Source: Arthonia radiata (taxonomy: Eukaryota; Ascomycota; Arthoniomycetes; Arthoniales; Arthoniaceae). Taken from it: a DNA stretch of 64,000 bases. Of this stretch, positions 30,883-40,507 are shown piece after piece. The translations under genes and the position numbers were made by a program. The notes beneath the pieces are model-generated. The model saw only the letters and a list, made by a program, of their open reading frames with translations, was not told where the DNA came from and made no database searches. The stretch is taken from NCBI GenBank assembly GCA_002989075.1, contig PSQN01000013.1, positions 964,379-1,028,378 on the forward strand, in the 5' to 3' direction. Every line of letters begins with the position of its first letter. Position 1 is the first letter of the stretch.

Positions 30883-31735
30883 AGCAAGCACGCCTAGCCT
30901 TTTTAAAAAATGCTTCGTGCCTAGCATATCCGAAGAGACTGTCATGATCAGGGATGATGCTGTCATTCCAAGCGACTTTCCACAACCTCTGTGCGCGTGT
31001 TGCGGCCACGCCAGTAGCACTACAGCTGCCATTCGAATGTTGGTGGGGCGCTTCACGGTCTTTAAAGGCTGACGTGACTCTGTGCTGCTCTCGACGTCTT
31101 TCACACAAACGATGGCAACGGCAGCAAAAAATAGGTGTTGCCGATATACTGGCCCCAATCCCTGTAAAAAGAATGTCATCGACTAGTTTAAATTGTGATA
31201 AGGTACATGGCTTTCATCACATTCCGACTGGCATGGTAGGAAGGAAGGATACATGGGATGAGAGCGAAGAGACGGACGCGCTCATCACGTGATCCTGGTA
31301 TATGCCTATTCAGCCAGTTCTCCCCAGACATCCCGTGCCTTGGCATGGCCATCTGGACTGGGCGATCCTGTACACAACAGATGGCCGTCGTTGCATTCTT
31401 GATTAGGTGCATTTTTTAAGTCACACAGATATCTCACCTAGACTTAGTCATACAAGTCATCAACTTAGTCAGAGCAGCGGGTCTATGGAACTCTTAGGAC
31501 TAAGTGCCCCACAAACGATTTTGCGTCAGCTTGCGGCTCACTACCGGCATCTTAGTGTCTACGTTTTCTGTCATCTCTTCGTCATTTGGGTAGTCCGAGC
31601 GAGCATGCTTTGGAGTGACCCGTCTACAGACGCATAATACATACCCTCGACGAGGATTGTCTCTTACAGAATGTGGTCACATTCACCCTTTCTACTTAGC
31701 TGTGTATAGTACAAAGAAACCTTCCAACGCGCGTC
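30883..31735. other. Intergenic between two same-strand genes
   Basis: 3' region of the LAAO gene and promoter of the next. No repeat or RNA gene; short frames only. Confidence 0.45.
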
Positions 31736-32842
31736 ATGGCTTTCACCGTGCTATCTGATCATGACATCAAACAGTTGCTGAGCAATCTCACCTCAAGTGA
31801 TACCCGCGAACTTATCAAGGCTTTGCGAGAAATCCTTGTCGCCTACTCGTGTCAGAATGAGCAACAGTTTCAGCCAGAACGCTCTGTTATTTCTCGGCCG
31901 GACGAGCAAAGGAGCCTGTTCATGCCCGCCACAACACCACAGTCAATTGGTGTCAAGATCGTGGGCATTGCTCCTCCCGCACCTCCCACCACCTCACTGG
32001 AGGCATCATCACCACCGCCAAGCATACGGAGCGTCCTTACTCTATGTAATGCTGTAGGAGAAGCTGTAGGCATACTCAATGCCGCGGAGCTTACGGCTTT
32101 CCGTACCGCCTTAGGCTCCATGCTTCTCTACCAGTCTCGCAAGGAGACAGGTAATGTTTTGGTCTTCGGCGCAGGGAAGCAGGCAGAGTGGCATATCCGC
32201 TTAGCTGTGCTGCTGCGTGCGCAGGACATCCGCAAGATTGTCATTGTCAATCGAGGCCGTGAGCGCGCACGAAGACTAATCGCCAGTCTGGTCGAAGACT
32301 CCCATTCGTCCTGGCCGTCACACATCAAACTGTACCAGTTTGAGGAAGGTAACGAAAGCCTCGAAGACGTGGTTGCAGATGCGGACGCCATTTTCTGCAC
32401 CACTCCGTCCACCGAACCTCTTTTCCCCGCGAGATTTCTTAGCTCAGCAAGTGCTCGAACGAAATCACGATACATTGCTGCTATTGGATCATACCGGCTA
32501 CACATGGCAGAGATCGATCCTGAGCTTCTCAAGGCTATGGTGGATCCTTCTGGAATGTTCTTGCAGCAAGTGTGGGAAGGGCATATCACGGTTGACACCC
32601 GCGAGGGTTGTCTACAAGAGGCCGGAGAGCTGGTTAGCGCAGGTGTAGATCCGAGTAAGATGCTCGAGGTAGGACGAATCCTCAGTTCTGAAGATGTTCC
32701 CTCCGCGCGTACTGAATGGCTCGAAAGAGGCTTTGTCCTGTACAAGAGCGTTGGAGTAGGCGTTATGGACATAGCGGTAGGGCGGCAGCTTCTGCAACTT
32801 GCCAAAGCTAAGGATATTGGGACAACTTTGGCAGCTTTCTAG
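31736..32842 (+). CDS. Ornithine cyclodeaminase / mu-crystallin family protein, 368 aa
   Basis: NAD(P)-binding enzyme. The family includes ornithine cyclodeaminase, alanine dehydrogenase (archaeal type), opine-type enzymes and ketimine reductases (CRYM, plant SARD4) that reduce piperideine- or pyrroline-2-carboxylate. Intronless, ATG at 31736. Substrate-side segment MPATTPQSIGVKIVGIAPP (about residues 63-81), helix VGILNAAELTAFRTALGSM, Rossmann motif NVLVFGAGKQAEWHIRLAVL (about residues 139-158), and a C-terminal IDPELLKAM / VDTREGCLQEAGEL region. All family landmarks are present and nothing is broken. It follows the LAAO gene on the same strand and converges with the methyltransferase gene. 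Whether it cyclises ornithine or reduces a ketimine cannot be told from sequence. Confidence 0.88.
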   Translation: MAFTVLSDHDIKQLLSNLTSSDTRELIKALREILVAYSCQNEQQFQPERSVISRPDEQRSLFMPATTPQSIGVKIVGIAPPAPPTTSLEASSPPPSIRSVLTLCNAVGEAVGILNAAELTAFRTALGSMLLYQSRKETGNVLVFGAGKQAEWHIRLAVLLRAQDIRKIVIVNRGRERARRLIASLVEDSHSSWPSHIKLYQFEEGNESLEDVVADADAIFCTTPSTEPLFPARFLSSASARTKSRYIAAIGSYRLHMAEIDPELLKAMVDPSGMFLQQVWEGHITVDTREGCLQEAGELVSAGVDPSKMLEVGRILSSEDVPSARTEWLERGFVLYKSVGVGVMDIAVGRQLLQLAKAKDIGTTLAAF

Positions 32843-33032
32843 AAAGTAGGAAAGTAAAACGATTTGTTGGAATTTTTTTTAGCTGGACTCAGGTCTGCGA
32901 TCGATGCAGCACGGCAGAGCTGCAGAAGTTCTCTGCGTACAGTAATGTATTGGAATGATTGAACGATCCTTGAGCTTAATACAACGATCATTCCATACTA
33001 CCGCCCAGCAATGATCGACGGTAGATGAGAAT

Positions 33033-33695
33033 TCAATGGTTATATGACAGGTCACTCCGGCGTAATACCACCATGTGAGCCACCGTGTTAGATCCACGAC
33101 GATAGTCCTCTATGGTCGTGTCTACGATTGTTAAGAATCCATCACTGGCCAGTCTCTCAATCTCGGCCTGAAATCCTTCGGACTCAAAATAGGCGTCTAC
33201 CACGGTTGCAACTATCACGCCACCTTTCTTTGTGAGACGCACAAGTTCTCTGACTGCTGGATCGACGCCGACGTGTCCCGGTGTAAAAGTGCCACAGCAT
33301 GTGATCACGTCGTAGGATTCGTCTGGCATGTCGATTCGTTTGTTCATATCAGCGGTCAACAGGTCGCGATAGACACCGGTCTTCCGAGCCACCTGTAGCA
33401 TTCCCGCAGATAAGTCAATGCCGTCGATGTTCTTGGCCCCGTGGTGTACCAAGGCGAGTCCGACCAGTCCTGTGCCACAGCCGGCGTCCAGTACGTCCCC
33501 AGTGATGTTACCGCCTGCAGTCTTGGCGCGAAGTGCGCATGCATTTGGAGCGACATATTCCACGTTCTCAATGGCGACATCAGCGTCGTACGAATCAGAC
33601 CATCCGTCGTAGATAGCGGCCAATTCTGCCGGTGTGGATACGGAGTAAATCGACTTCAGATACTTGGCGGTGTTGCTGTCCTGGAATTCGGTCAT
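33033..33695 (-). CDS. SAM-dependent methyltransferase, class I small type (WBSCR27-like), 220 aa
   Basis: ATG at 33693-33695. The N-terminus AAIYDGWSDSYDADVAIENV is typical of the WBSCR27/METTL27-like group. Motif I is VLDAGCGTGLVGLALVHHGA (about residues 68-87), motif II IDGIDLSAGML, motif IV YDVITCCGTFTPGHV. The C-terminal strands end in VAHMVVLRRSD. No signal or membrane segment. It converges with the OCD-type gene (190 bp between stops). Substrate unknown; a small-molecule amine or acid would fit the neighbours, by inference. Confidence 0.87.
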   Translation of the reverse strand: MTEFQDSNTAKYLKSIYSVSTPAELAAIYDGWSDSYDADVAIENVEYVAPNACALRAKTAGGNITGDVLDAGCGTGLVGLALVHHGAKNIDGIDLSAGMLQVARKTGVYRDLLTADMNKRIDMPDESYDVITCCGTFTPGHVGVDPAVRELVRLTKKGGVIVATVVDAYFESEGFQAEIERLASDGFLTIVDTTIEDYRRGSNTVAHMVVLRRSDLSYNH

Positions 33696-34073
33696 TTTCG
33701 TGTGTAGGTGAGCACGTTGACTTGATCGTGCACAGCTGCTCTGGTGCGGCTTTGACGAGCGAAGAAGTTAGAGGTTTGGAAACGGCAATGACTTCAAGGG
33801 TGCGAACTTGTTTCCTTTAAGCTGATCGTAGCTTTGTTTCGTGCTCGAATGTTTGATATCAGCGTGTGCTGTCACTTATCTGACTACTACTAAAGCTAAA
33901 GGATGCATGCCTGAGTCAGCTCGCGTAACAGCTGCGGGGATTGCCCAGGAACTGCTCGGCAGCTGACTGTGCGCTCTACGCAGGGAATGCGAGCACCCGT
34001 TGGTCAACTTGTATGCAGGTTTTGAACACAGCCAGAAGCACAATGTGACAAACACGTGATCGCAGTAATACTT

Positions 34074-34605
34074 CTAGTAGTAATTTATAGCCGGAGGCGG
34101 AGCCTGAGTGAAGATGCACGTCAGCTCTTGCTGAAATTCAAACTCACGACTCTCAAGATAGCGATCGTCGACAGCATCCGTATCGTACGATGGACCCAAA
34201 ACAATGACGGCCAAATCGTTATTGACAAGCACGGTAACTTGCCTAATAATTTCGGGCGAAGTTTCCACTTCTGGTTCCGAAATTCGACTGCTATGATACA
34301 GTTGTTGCTTGTGATAGCCTGCAAGTCGGAACGTCATTGTTAGAATTGGACCGAATGGTGGGCTCTCCGTCAACATTTTCCTTTGCAACCGATCGACCAA
34401 AACCAGTAATCTCAAGCATTGAATCTTCTTCCAGTGGCATGGCCGTTCTAATGCAACCGCTATCACTCGACCCTTCAACACTGCGCACCAATACGAATGC
34501 TTCAGAAGATGGAGAAGGTAGCAGTTTCCGCACATCGGACCCTAGTGCGTTCACTTGGGACACCATCCTACTGGTGCTGTTGAAAACGACGAGGAGCAGG
34601 CCCAT
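34074..34605 (-). other. Possible two-exon small gene or remnant, unrecognised
   Basis: Two coding-like stretches in different frames can be joined by an intron-like segment with a TTCTAAC branch site and ACTTGCAG acceptor near 34320-34370. The upstream part reads EAFVLVRSVEGSSDSGCIRT and MPLEEDSMLEITGFG; the downstream part reads VTVLVNNDLAVIVLGPS. The donor is weak, and an upstream ATG exon near 34650-34710 (MCLVKIITKRRSEGLTFENW, followed by GTGAGT) does not join in phase. It may be a decayed gene beside the broken monooxygenase. Confidence 0.3.
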
Positions 34606-34766
34606 GGATGGTCGTCACTGCCGCGTGTTTTAAATGTTCATCAAACGAGAACTCACCCAGTTCTCGAATGTCAACCCTTCCGATCTGCGCTTGGTGATGA
34701 TCTTGACAAGACACATGTACGGGACACCGTATCTAGCTCATGATTTCGAAGCGGAAGAAAGCTCAA

Positions 34767-36290
34767 TCATGAGAGGTCGAATCCGTCGTATCCATCCTTG
34801 GCTTGTACTCGAATGATTTCAAGGTACTGCGGCAGCCCACCGTTGTAGGCCAGCGCTTGGCGTGTTTTTCTGGGAAGGTTCGCGCCTGCTTGTAAGATGA
34901 GTTGACTTGAACGAAACTCTCTTTCGGCCGGGTATGGAGGTGCACTTACCAATATACCAACCATCGACCATGTGCCTCAACGAGATCGAATGCAGCTCGT
35001 TGGTGAGCTTTTTCCAGTCTTCTTGCGCCTGAAGCTGCGCGTTGATGTTGGGTTGGCCATGTGCTCGCATAAATTCCATCATGTCAACAATCCATGTACC
35101 TTGAGGCTGCACGACCGATGGCCCATTGCTATAGAAAGTAGGTGAATGTGGTCCCTGTGAGTACGACCCGTCAGTCAAGAATAGCGCCCTTGCACTCATA
35201 CGCACCACTTAAATTGCTGAAGCAGAAATTTGCAAATTCATGCACCGTCATGCCCAAACACGCTGCGTGCTCCAATTCTCGGATAGGCTCTGGTCGTCGA
35301 TGCTGCGCATGTCAACCTAAGTGAAACTGCCGGTCAGACTGTCGAAGCCCGTGGCTATGGCAATCACATCCAGCTCATGCGTAATACCGTCAGATGTGAT
35401 GATGCCTTGCGGCACGACTTGGGCGATATTGACCTGCTTCAAATCCACGAGCTGCACATTGGCTTGTCCATCTGTTCAAAAGAATCCTGCTCCAGACTCA
35501 CCAGCTTTCCAGCGAATGGATGCAGTGATTCCAAAGGGGCGAGAACATCTCTCTTGACTGGATCGGAGATCCGCTTGCGAGTTTCGCGCGCCCAGAAGTC
35601 GTACAAGACTCGATTCGCCTCCGGGTTGAGAGGCATGTCGTTGTAGACGAACAAGACGGCGAAGCCCCCAATTTGCCACACCTTTTGCAGCGTACGCTCG
35701 ACATGCTCAGGAGAATCGTCAACCAGGTCTTTTGGTGCGTCGGGATACAAGAATCCGCCAGAGGTTATGTGACGTTCCGTTCCCAGTAAGTGTTTCAGCC
35801 CTGCCCTGCCCCTTCTCGATCGTCTCGCGCGCCAGCCGTTGCTGTTTCATGTGGATGCAGATGTTGGGCGTGCGAAGAAAGACGGTAATCTGGTCAGCAT
35901 CGCGCGAGGTGGTCTGCGCGATCTAAATCCCTGTCGCTCCGACTCTGATAACTCCAACTTTCTTCCCACGCACACCGATCCCTTTGACCGACCAGAACGA
36001 AGAATGGTAGATGCGTGCGTCGAAGGTGTCAAGCCTAGGCCAGTCGGGAAAATGGCATTTGGCGGCAAGTCCGAGAGTCCGAGACAGCCGTGCAGAAAGC
36101 GCGTGGTAAGCTTCGTTCCATTATCGCAGGAGACATACCATTTACGGGCCTCCTCCTCCCTAAAGTGGCGTCATCTCTTCTCGGTGTGCAGTTCTTTGTT
36201 GTTCCCAAAACGAAACTTTGGAACCACAGCCCTGCCCATCCCTCATGTGGGTATCTTGTGCGTACATAGTTGAGCTGGGCAACCAACCGA
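34767..36290 (-). pseudogene. Baeyer-Villiger-type flavin monooxygenase, broken and lacking its N-terminus
   Basis: Order on the minus strand: HFPDWPRLDTFDARIYHSSF and GKKVGVIRVGATGI (the NADPH-binding Rossmann region) near 35915-36060; GGFLYPDAPKDLVDDSPEH near 35700-35760; ANRVLYDFWARETRKRISDP and HPFAGKLVSLEQDSFEQMDK near 35460-35620; ITHELDVIAIATGFDSLTGS near 35330-35385; GPHSPTFYSNGPSVVQPQGT near 35100-35160. After a GTAAGT intron at about 34950 come the last residues, NGGLPQYLEIIR. Breaks: a TAG at 35923-35925 where Gln is usual (GATGI-Q-IAQ), and at least two or three frame changes (near 36090, 35760-35790 and 35466). The first FAD GxGxxG domain is not found before the bZIP gene. Decay is moderate, so loss seems recent. 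Confidence 0.8.
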
Positions 36291-36550
36291 ACACTCGAAT
36301 ATGCCCCAGCAAGCCCGCTTCAGGTGATGCGTAAGGCCAGAATGTTTTGTTATAAGCACTACGGATAAGCTCCAGACTTGATTAGAGCTATTACCGTTCG
36401 TACCACCAATTTAGTTTAGATGCTTCTGGCATAGACCAAGTGTGGTAATAAGATCCTGGCTACGGTAACAGAGTAGCACCATGACCGTCCAGATAATCTG
36501 TGGCTGTTGTGGTTCTCCAGGCATGATGGAATGTAGTATAATGCTTGTAA

Positions 36551-37725
36551 TCAAGGCCCAGGTATTTGGAATCTGATGAAACCGTTATAGGTCAGCATTT
36601 GTTGCACCGTTGAGACTCGAGATGCAGAACGAACCTCCTGTTGTAGGATATTTGTATTCTGAAACATCTGATCACATTGGAATTTCTGCTGTGTCAGACC
36701 TGTAATGCCTTGACCCCGCAAATTCATCCTCGCCGATCTACATTCCTCGGCATATATGTCTTCTGCACTTCTCAACGTCTCTCTCACGTAACTGGTCCGC
36801 TCCCAACTTGGCCAATCTTTCGAATGTTCTCTGATGCTGGTAAGGAAGCTAGGGAGCTGTCTGACTCGATCGAGTGAACGCTCGTGTGACAGCATTGCTG
36901 ATTTGCTCAGGTCGGAAGTATAGTAGAGTGATAACGCTTCGCTCAGATTGCTGAAGCCAAGACGTCTGCTGCATTCGACTAGCAGACTGAGTCGCTCCAG
37001 TTTCGTTCCATTTGAGCTGAGTAGTGAATTTTGTCCGGTATTTTGTGCCATTGGTGCTGTTGTTATCTTATGAGTTGACTGACTGCGATTGCGACCGATG
37101 GGAACGTGATCCGATGACCCAAAAGATCGTGGAAGCGATGCACATGGCGGACCTTGACTGTGGTCTGGGTTATCGTGTCCTTCCATGAGCGAAGGGTGAA
37201 CGGTTTTCAATGCACCTGAATCTGTCAGAAGCCAATCAAGGTCTGTAGTCTGGGTATGCACTGCAGTCCAGGAATCTGAGTCCGGCTGAGCTACCGTGCT
37301 GGTCTGTTGGGTTGCGTTCAAATTCGATTCGACCATGGTGTCGGAACCCGGGGAGAACCTCGAAGCATGATTGCTAGCAAATGCAATGTCAATGTCGCTG
37401 GAACCTGTACCTGATTTGTCTGGTACGGGCTCAAGATGCAGTATTGGCGAGATCCCTGGTATTTCGAATGCCAACGTTGGATCGTTCTGCGAGGACCGTT
37501 GCTTTGATGCATTATCTTGTGTCAAAACGCCCGTAACGCTCTCAAGCTGCTCCTCTAATTGGCGGATACGTGACTTCAACTTCTCCCCTATCTCGCGTGG
37601 TAAGAGGTTATCTATCAATAGTGCATTTCCTCAGAGTACAACATACGGTGTGCGCGTTGAGCCACGCGATTCTGAATTTTTCTCTTCTCATTTGGATTGG
37701 TCGCCTTGGTCCAATTTTCCTCCAT
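36551..37725 (-). CDS. bZIP transcription factor, cluster-regulator type
   Basis: The first exon, from the ATG at 37723-37725, reads NEKRKIQNRVAQRAHR, the fungal bZIP basic region (NRxAQRxxR). The main frame (36551-37618) continues with IGEKLKSRIRQLEEQLESV, a short leucine-zipper start, then a Ser/Gln-rich middle and a C-terminal part (LVECSRRLGFSNLSEALSLY, QQMLTYNGFIRFQIP). The join is uncertain: the donor GTATGT just after the basic region and the only in-phase acceptor (TTGATAG) give an intron of 35 nt, short for this genome, and a five-residue insert. The acceptor may have been lost by mutation. It sits between the broken monooxygenase and the transporter gene and is the natural candidate regulator of the block. 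Confidence 0.75.
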
Positions 37726-38030
37726 TACGAATGTGCCGCACAGCACAAGTAATTAGCAAAGGATGAGAAACCCGTAACGCTTAGTCTGGTCTTAGTGTTG
37801 GCTTAGACAAGATAGAAGCTCATCCTGCGGGAGCAGCCGTTCGCGGTGCCTCGCGAGCAGTTAGCTGCGGGAACAACCTCGCCCTAGAACCAGCTATATA
37901 AACTTATTCCAGATTGCAGTCGCCGAACGGCACATGCTTCGTACTTTGGAGGATTACTCCGACTGAGGAGAGGGGTCCAAGATGACATTAGCGTACAGAA
38001 GGATTCTAGCCGAGCTTTGCCAAGACTCTA

Positions 38031-38285
38031 GCTGACCATCACACACGGTGATTTTAGAGGTGGCCACTCCCGAATGGGGTAATCGTACCTGTATAGCTTC
38101 CGATTAGCCACTTCATGATGGGGCCACACTCACCGCCTTGGGTGACCCACTGGAGCTCAGCGAATCAGAGGCCGTACTTCTGTGGATGTTACCAATCGGA
38201 AGCGATAAAGGTACTCCGTAGGATTACCCCATTGCAGGGTGGCCACCTTAAAAATCACCACCGTACAGGGCCATCTCCTCAGCTG
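38031..38285. mobile_element. MITE-like inverted-repeat element, about 255 bp
   Basis: Two arms of about 75-95 bp face each other across a centre of about 80 bp. Left arm 38031-38108 includes GGTGATTTTAGAGGTGGCCA and AATGGGGTAATC, then GCTTCCGATT. Right arm 38189-38285 carries the reverse complements: AATCGGAAGC, GATTACCCCATT, TGGCCACCTTAAAAATCACC. The arms differ by small substitutions and indels. No coding sequence inside. Consistent with a non-autonomous DNA transposon; the ends and any target duplication are not sharp, so the superfamily is unknown. Confidence 0.65.
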
Positions 38286-38507
38286 CCATCCTTCCAGCTG
38301 TCTTACTGGAAATTCTTACCTGTGGATGATCTCCAGCCAATCGATCAATATACACAGCCCTGTCTTCTGATTCAAAGCCAGGAGAGGAGCCGAAAACAAA
38401 TCTTAGGCAAACATTGAGATTAGGCTTTTAAACGCCCCATGTTACGTGTTTCGGTAAAGCGGCAGTCGAGGAGATGTATGTAAGCGAGGCGATAGCGCGC
38501 GGCTTAC

Positions 38508-38596
38508 TGTAGAGTGTGCATTGGGTGTCTACCCCAACAGGCGTAAGCTCCAGCTAAACCCAGACAATAGGGTAGACACCCAATGCGCACTCTACA
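38508..38596. repeat. 27-bp inverted repeat with 35-nt loop
   Basis: The left arm 38508-38534 starts TGTAGAGTGTGCATTGGG; the right arm 38570-38596 is its reverse complement with one mismatch (T against C in the GTG/GCG position). The loop is 38535-38569. It lies 82 bp beyond the stop of the PQ-loop gene, on its 3' side, so a transcript could fold it; it may also be the remains of another small inverted-repeat transposon. Confidence 0.85.
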
Positions 38597-38677
38597 ATAT
38601 CCTTCTGCAAGCAAGCGCTCAAGGCTGTTCCACCCCGACGCACTTTCATCTCGTCCAAGCCAATTTTGTATACGATT

Positions 38678-39740
38678 CTAGGCCTCACTACCAATAGATT
38701 TGACTCCGTTGTAGAGGTGGAACTGGGCAAATATTGCCATGTCAAGAAGCAATGTGCCCATACCATCCACCATCCACGGAAGATTCACCAGTATATGTCT
38801 ACCATAAATCTTCCCCCCGCCATGGGACTGGTAGCGGCTTAAAGCAGCGCTGGTCGGATCAAAAGCGACAATAGACAGGACATACGTGAGATTCCCCAAG
38901 CAAGCGAAGAGGAAGAACAGCATGGAAAGTCCTTCGACAGACTTGCGACGCCAGTTCAAAATCAATTGCGGAAAGCGTGAACCAAAATAGGTCACAGCGC
39001 AAAGCCAGCCGAATACTTGACCCCAAGTGTCAAGCTCCTGGACTCCCCGAACAGGGGATGATTGGCTGCTGCTTGTGAAGTGGTGGATGAGGTACCAGCT
39101 AACCATCCCAGTGGTGCAGACCAAGAGAATGGCCACTGCATTTCTCAAATGCATCTGTGAGCGGGTGTATGTGAGAGAGGTCGCAGTCTGTTCAGGTACT
39201 AGAGTCAGAGCTGAGGAAGATTGAGAGTAAGATTTGTTGTCGTCCTTTCGGCTTTGCCTCGCGTCAGATGCGGTTTCATCTAGTAATGCTGTTGTTTCGT
39301 TCGATTCCCAAACTTCCACTGGCTTCATCGCGGTAGGTGGGACTTTCTCCTTCCATGTGAAGCCCGTGTAGAAGAACCACTGAGCCAACAACACTATATC
39401 AGCCACGGTGAAATATATGGCAAGAACGATCATGGTCGGCACAACGTCCTGGAGCAAGGCTCCCACGACGTTAAAAATATCGCCCAGTAGCCACACTGTG
39501 AGGAAATGTAGTGATAGACCATCACACGAGCCTCGACGGAAATTTTCGAGAATCTGTGGGCTGAACACTACAGCCCATGCTACGATTGAGGTAGTACTAT
39601 TCGGTAAAGGACGATTAGCTCAGATGAAGAGTAAATTATTGTGTATGTACCTAGTGTAGCAACGCCAATGGATCGACTTACCCGCAGATACCTGAAAATG
39701 CTTCAACATCTAGATTCAGTGATGGTGTGGAAGCTACCAT
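38678..39740 (-). CDS. PQ-loop vacuolar amino-acid transporter (Ypq/Stm1-like), two exons, 325 aa
   Basis: Seven-helix PQ-loop family, which in yeast (Ypq1-3) moves basic amino acids across the vacuole membrane. Exons: 39740-39682 (MVASTPSLNLDVEAFSGIC) and 39596-38678, in phase. First PQ box: AWAVVFSPQILENFRRGSCD with GLSLHFLTVWLLGDIFNVVG. Second PQ box: SRFPQLILNWRRKSVEGLSM. Other helices: TMIVLAIYFTVADIVLLAQW, LRNAVAILLVCTTGMVSWYL, LPWMVDGMGTLLLDMAIFAQ. The polar loop between helices 3 and 4 (about residues 110-170) holds ETTALLDE, a dileucine-type vacuolar sorting signal in form. In a region of amino-acid oxidases, a lysine/ornithine/arginine exporter would fit, by inference. Confidence 0.88.
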
Positions 39741-40507
39741 TTTGGCGGCGACGTAGACGAACTGAGAGGTCGCTAGCCGATGAGGAAGGAGGGCTGTGAG
39801 TCGATGGCAGACAGCAAGAGGTATGTAAAGACGATACTGAAAGAAATCAAGACCGATTTTGTATTGGGTTTAGTGAGTTCAAATAATCCACTCATGGTCA
39901 ATGAGAATACACCGTGCCATGTCTTTGAAAAGGCGAGCGTATAATACAGAATAATGAGCAATGAAAGCAAGTAAGCAGTAGAAACCGTGTTCCCATCGCG
40001 GACACCTTACACAATCGAATATTGCTGAGAGGTACTCTTACTGCCCAGATTACTACATACAGTGCAAGACTATAGGATGGCACTGAGTCAGAGCTATGTC
40101 ATACAGGATCAGTGTAGTCAGACGATCCACAAGCAAGTCAAAGCGGATAAGTCCGCTTTCCGAAAAAATAGCCGATTGTGAGGATCTTTCCTGAATCCTA
40201 TCAAAGTTAATTTGATTTTAGCGCATTGCGGTTTTGGTTCTCTGATTCAAATGATCAGATAACATTGAAACATAAGCAGTGTGGTCGGCGTATTCGAAGC
40301 AGTGACACACAAGATCTCTTACTCAGCAGCTCTGCAGGGATTGCGTCACAGTCTTGATGACCTTTTGATTATCGGGGGAGACCACAATCGCACCCGCAGA
40401 TTCAAGAGTTTTGCGCTCTCATCTCTCATACATCCATCGTCGAAGAGACACAGATTGCTCTTCCTTCTCACTTCTTTTCCCTCTGTCGCGATAGAAGGAT
40501 CCGCGTC
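39741..40507. other. Divergent promoter region between two transporter genes
   Basis: 767 bp between the starts of the PQ-loop and MCT-like genes. No repeat, RNA gene or clear operator seen. Confidence 0.45.

Noticed and set aside
34767-36290. Idea that the flavin monooxygenase completes an N-hydroxypipecolate pathway as in plants (ALD1-SARD4-FMO1)
   Set aside because: The gene is of Baeyer-Villiger type by its motifs and is broken, so it cannot be used as support for such a pathway.
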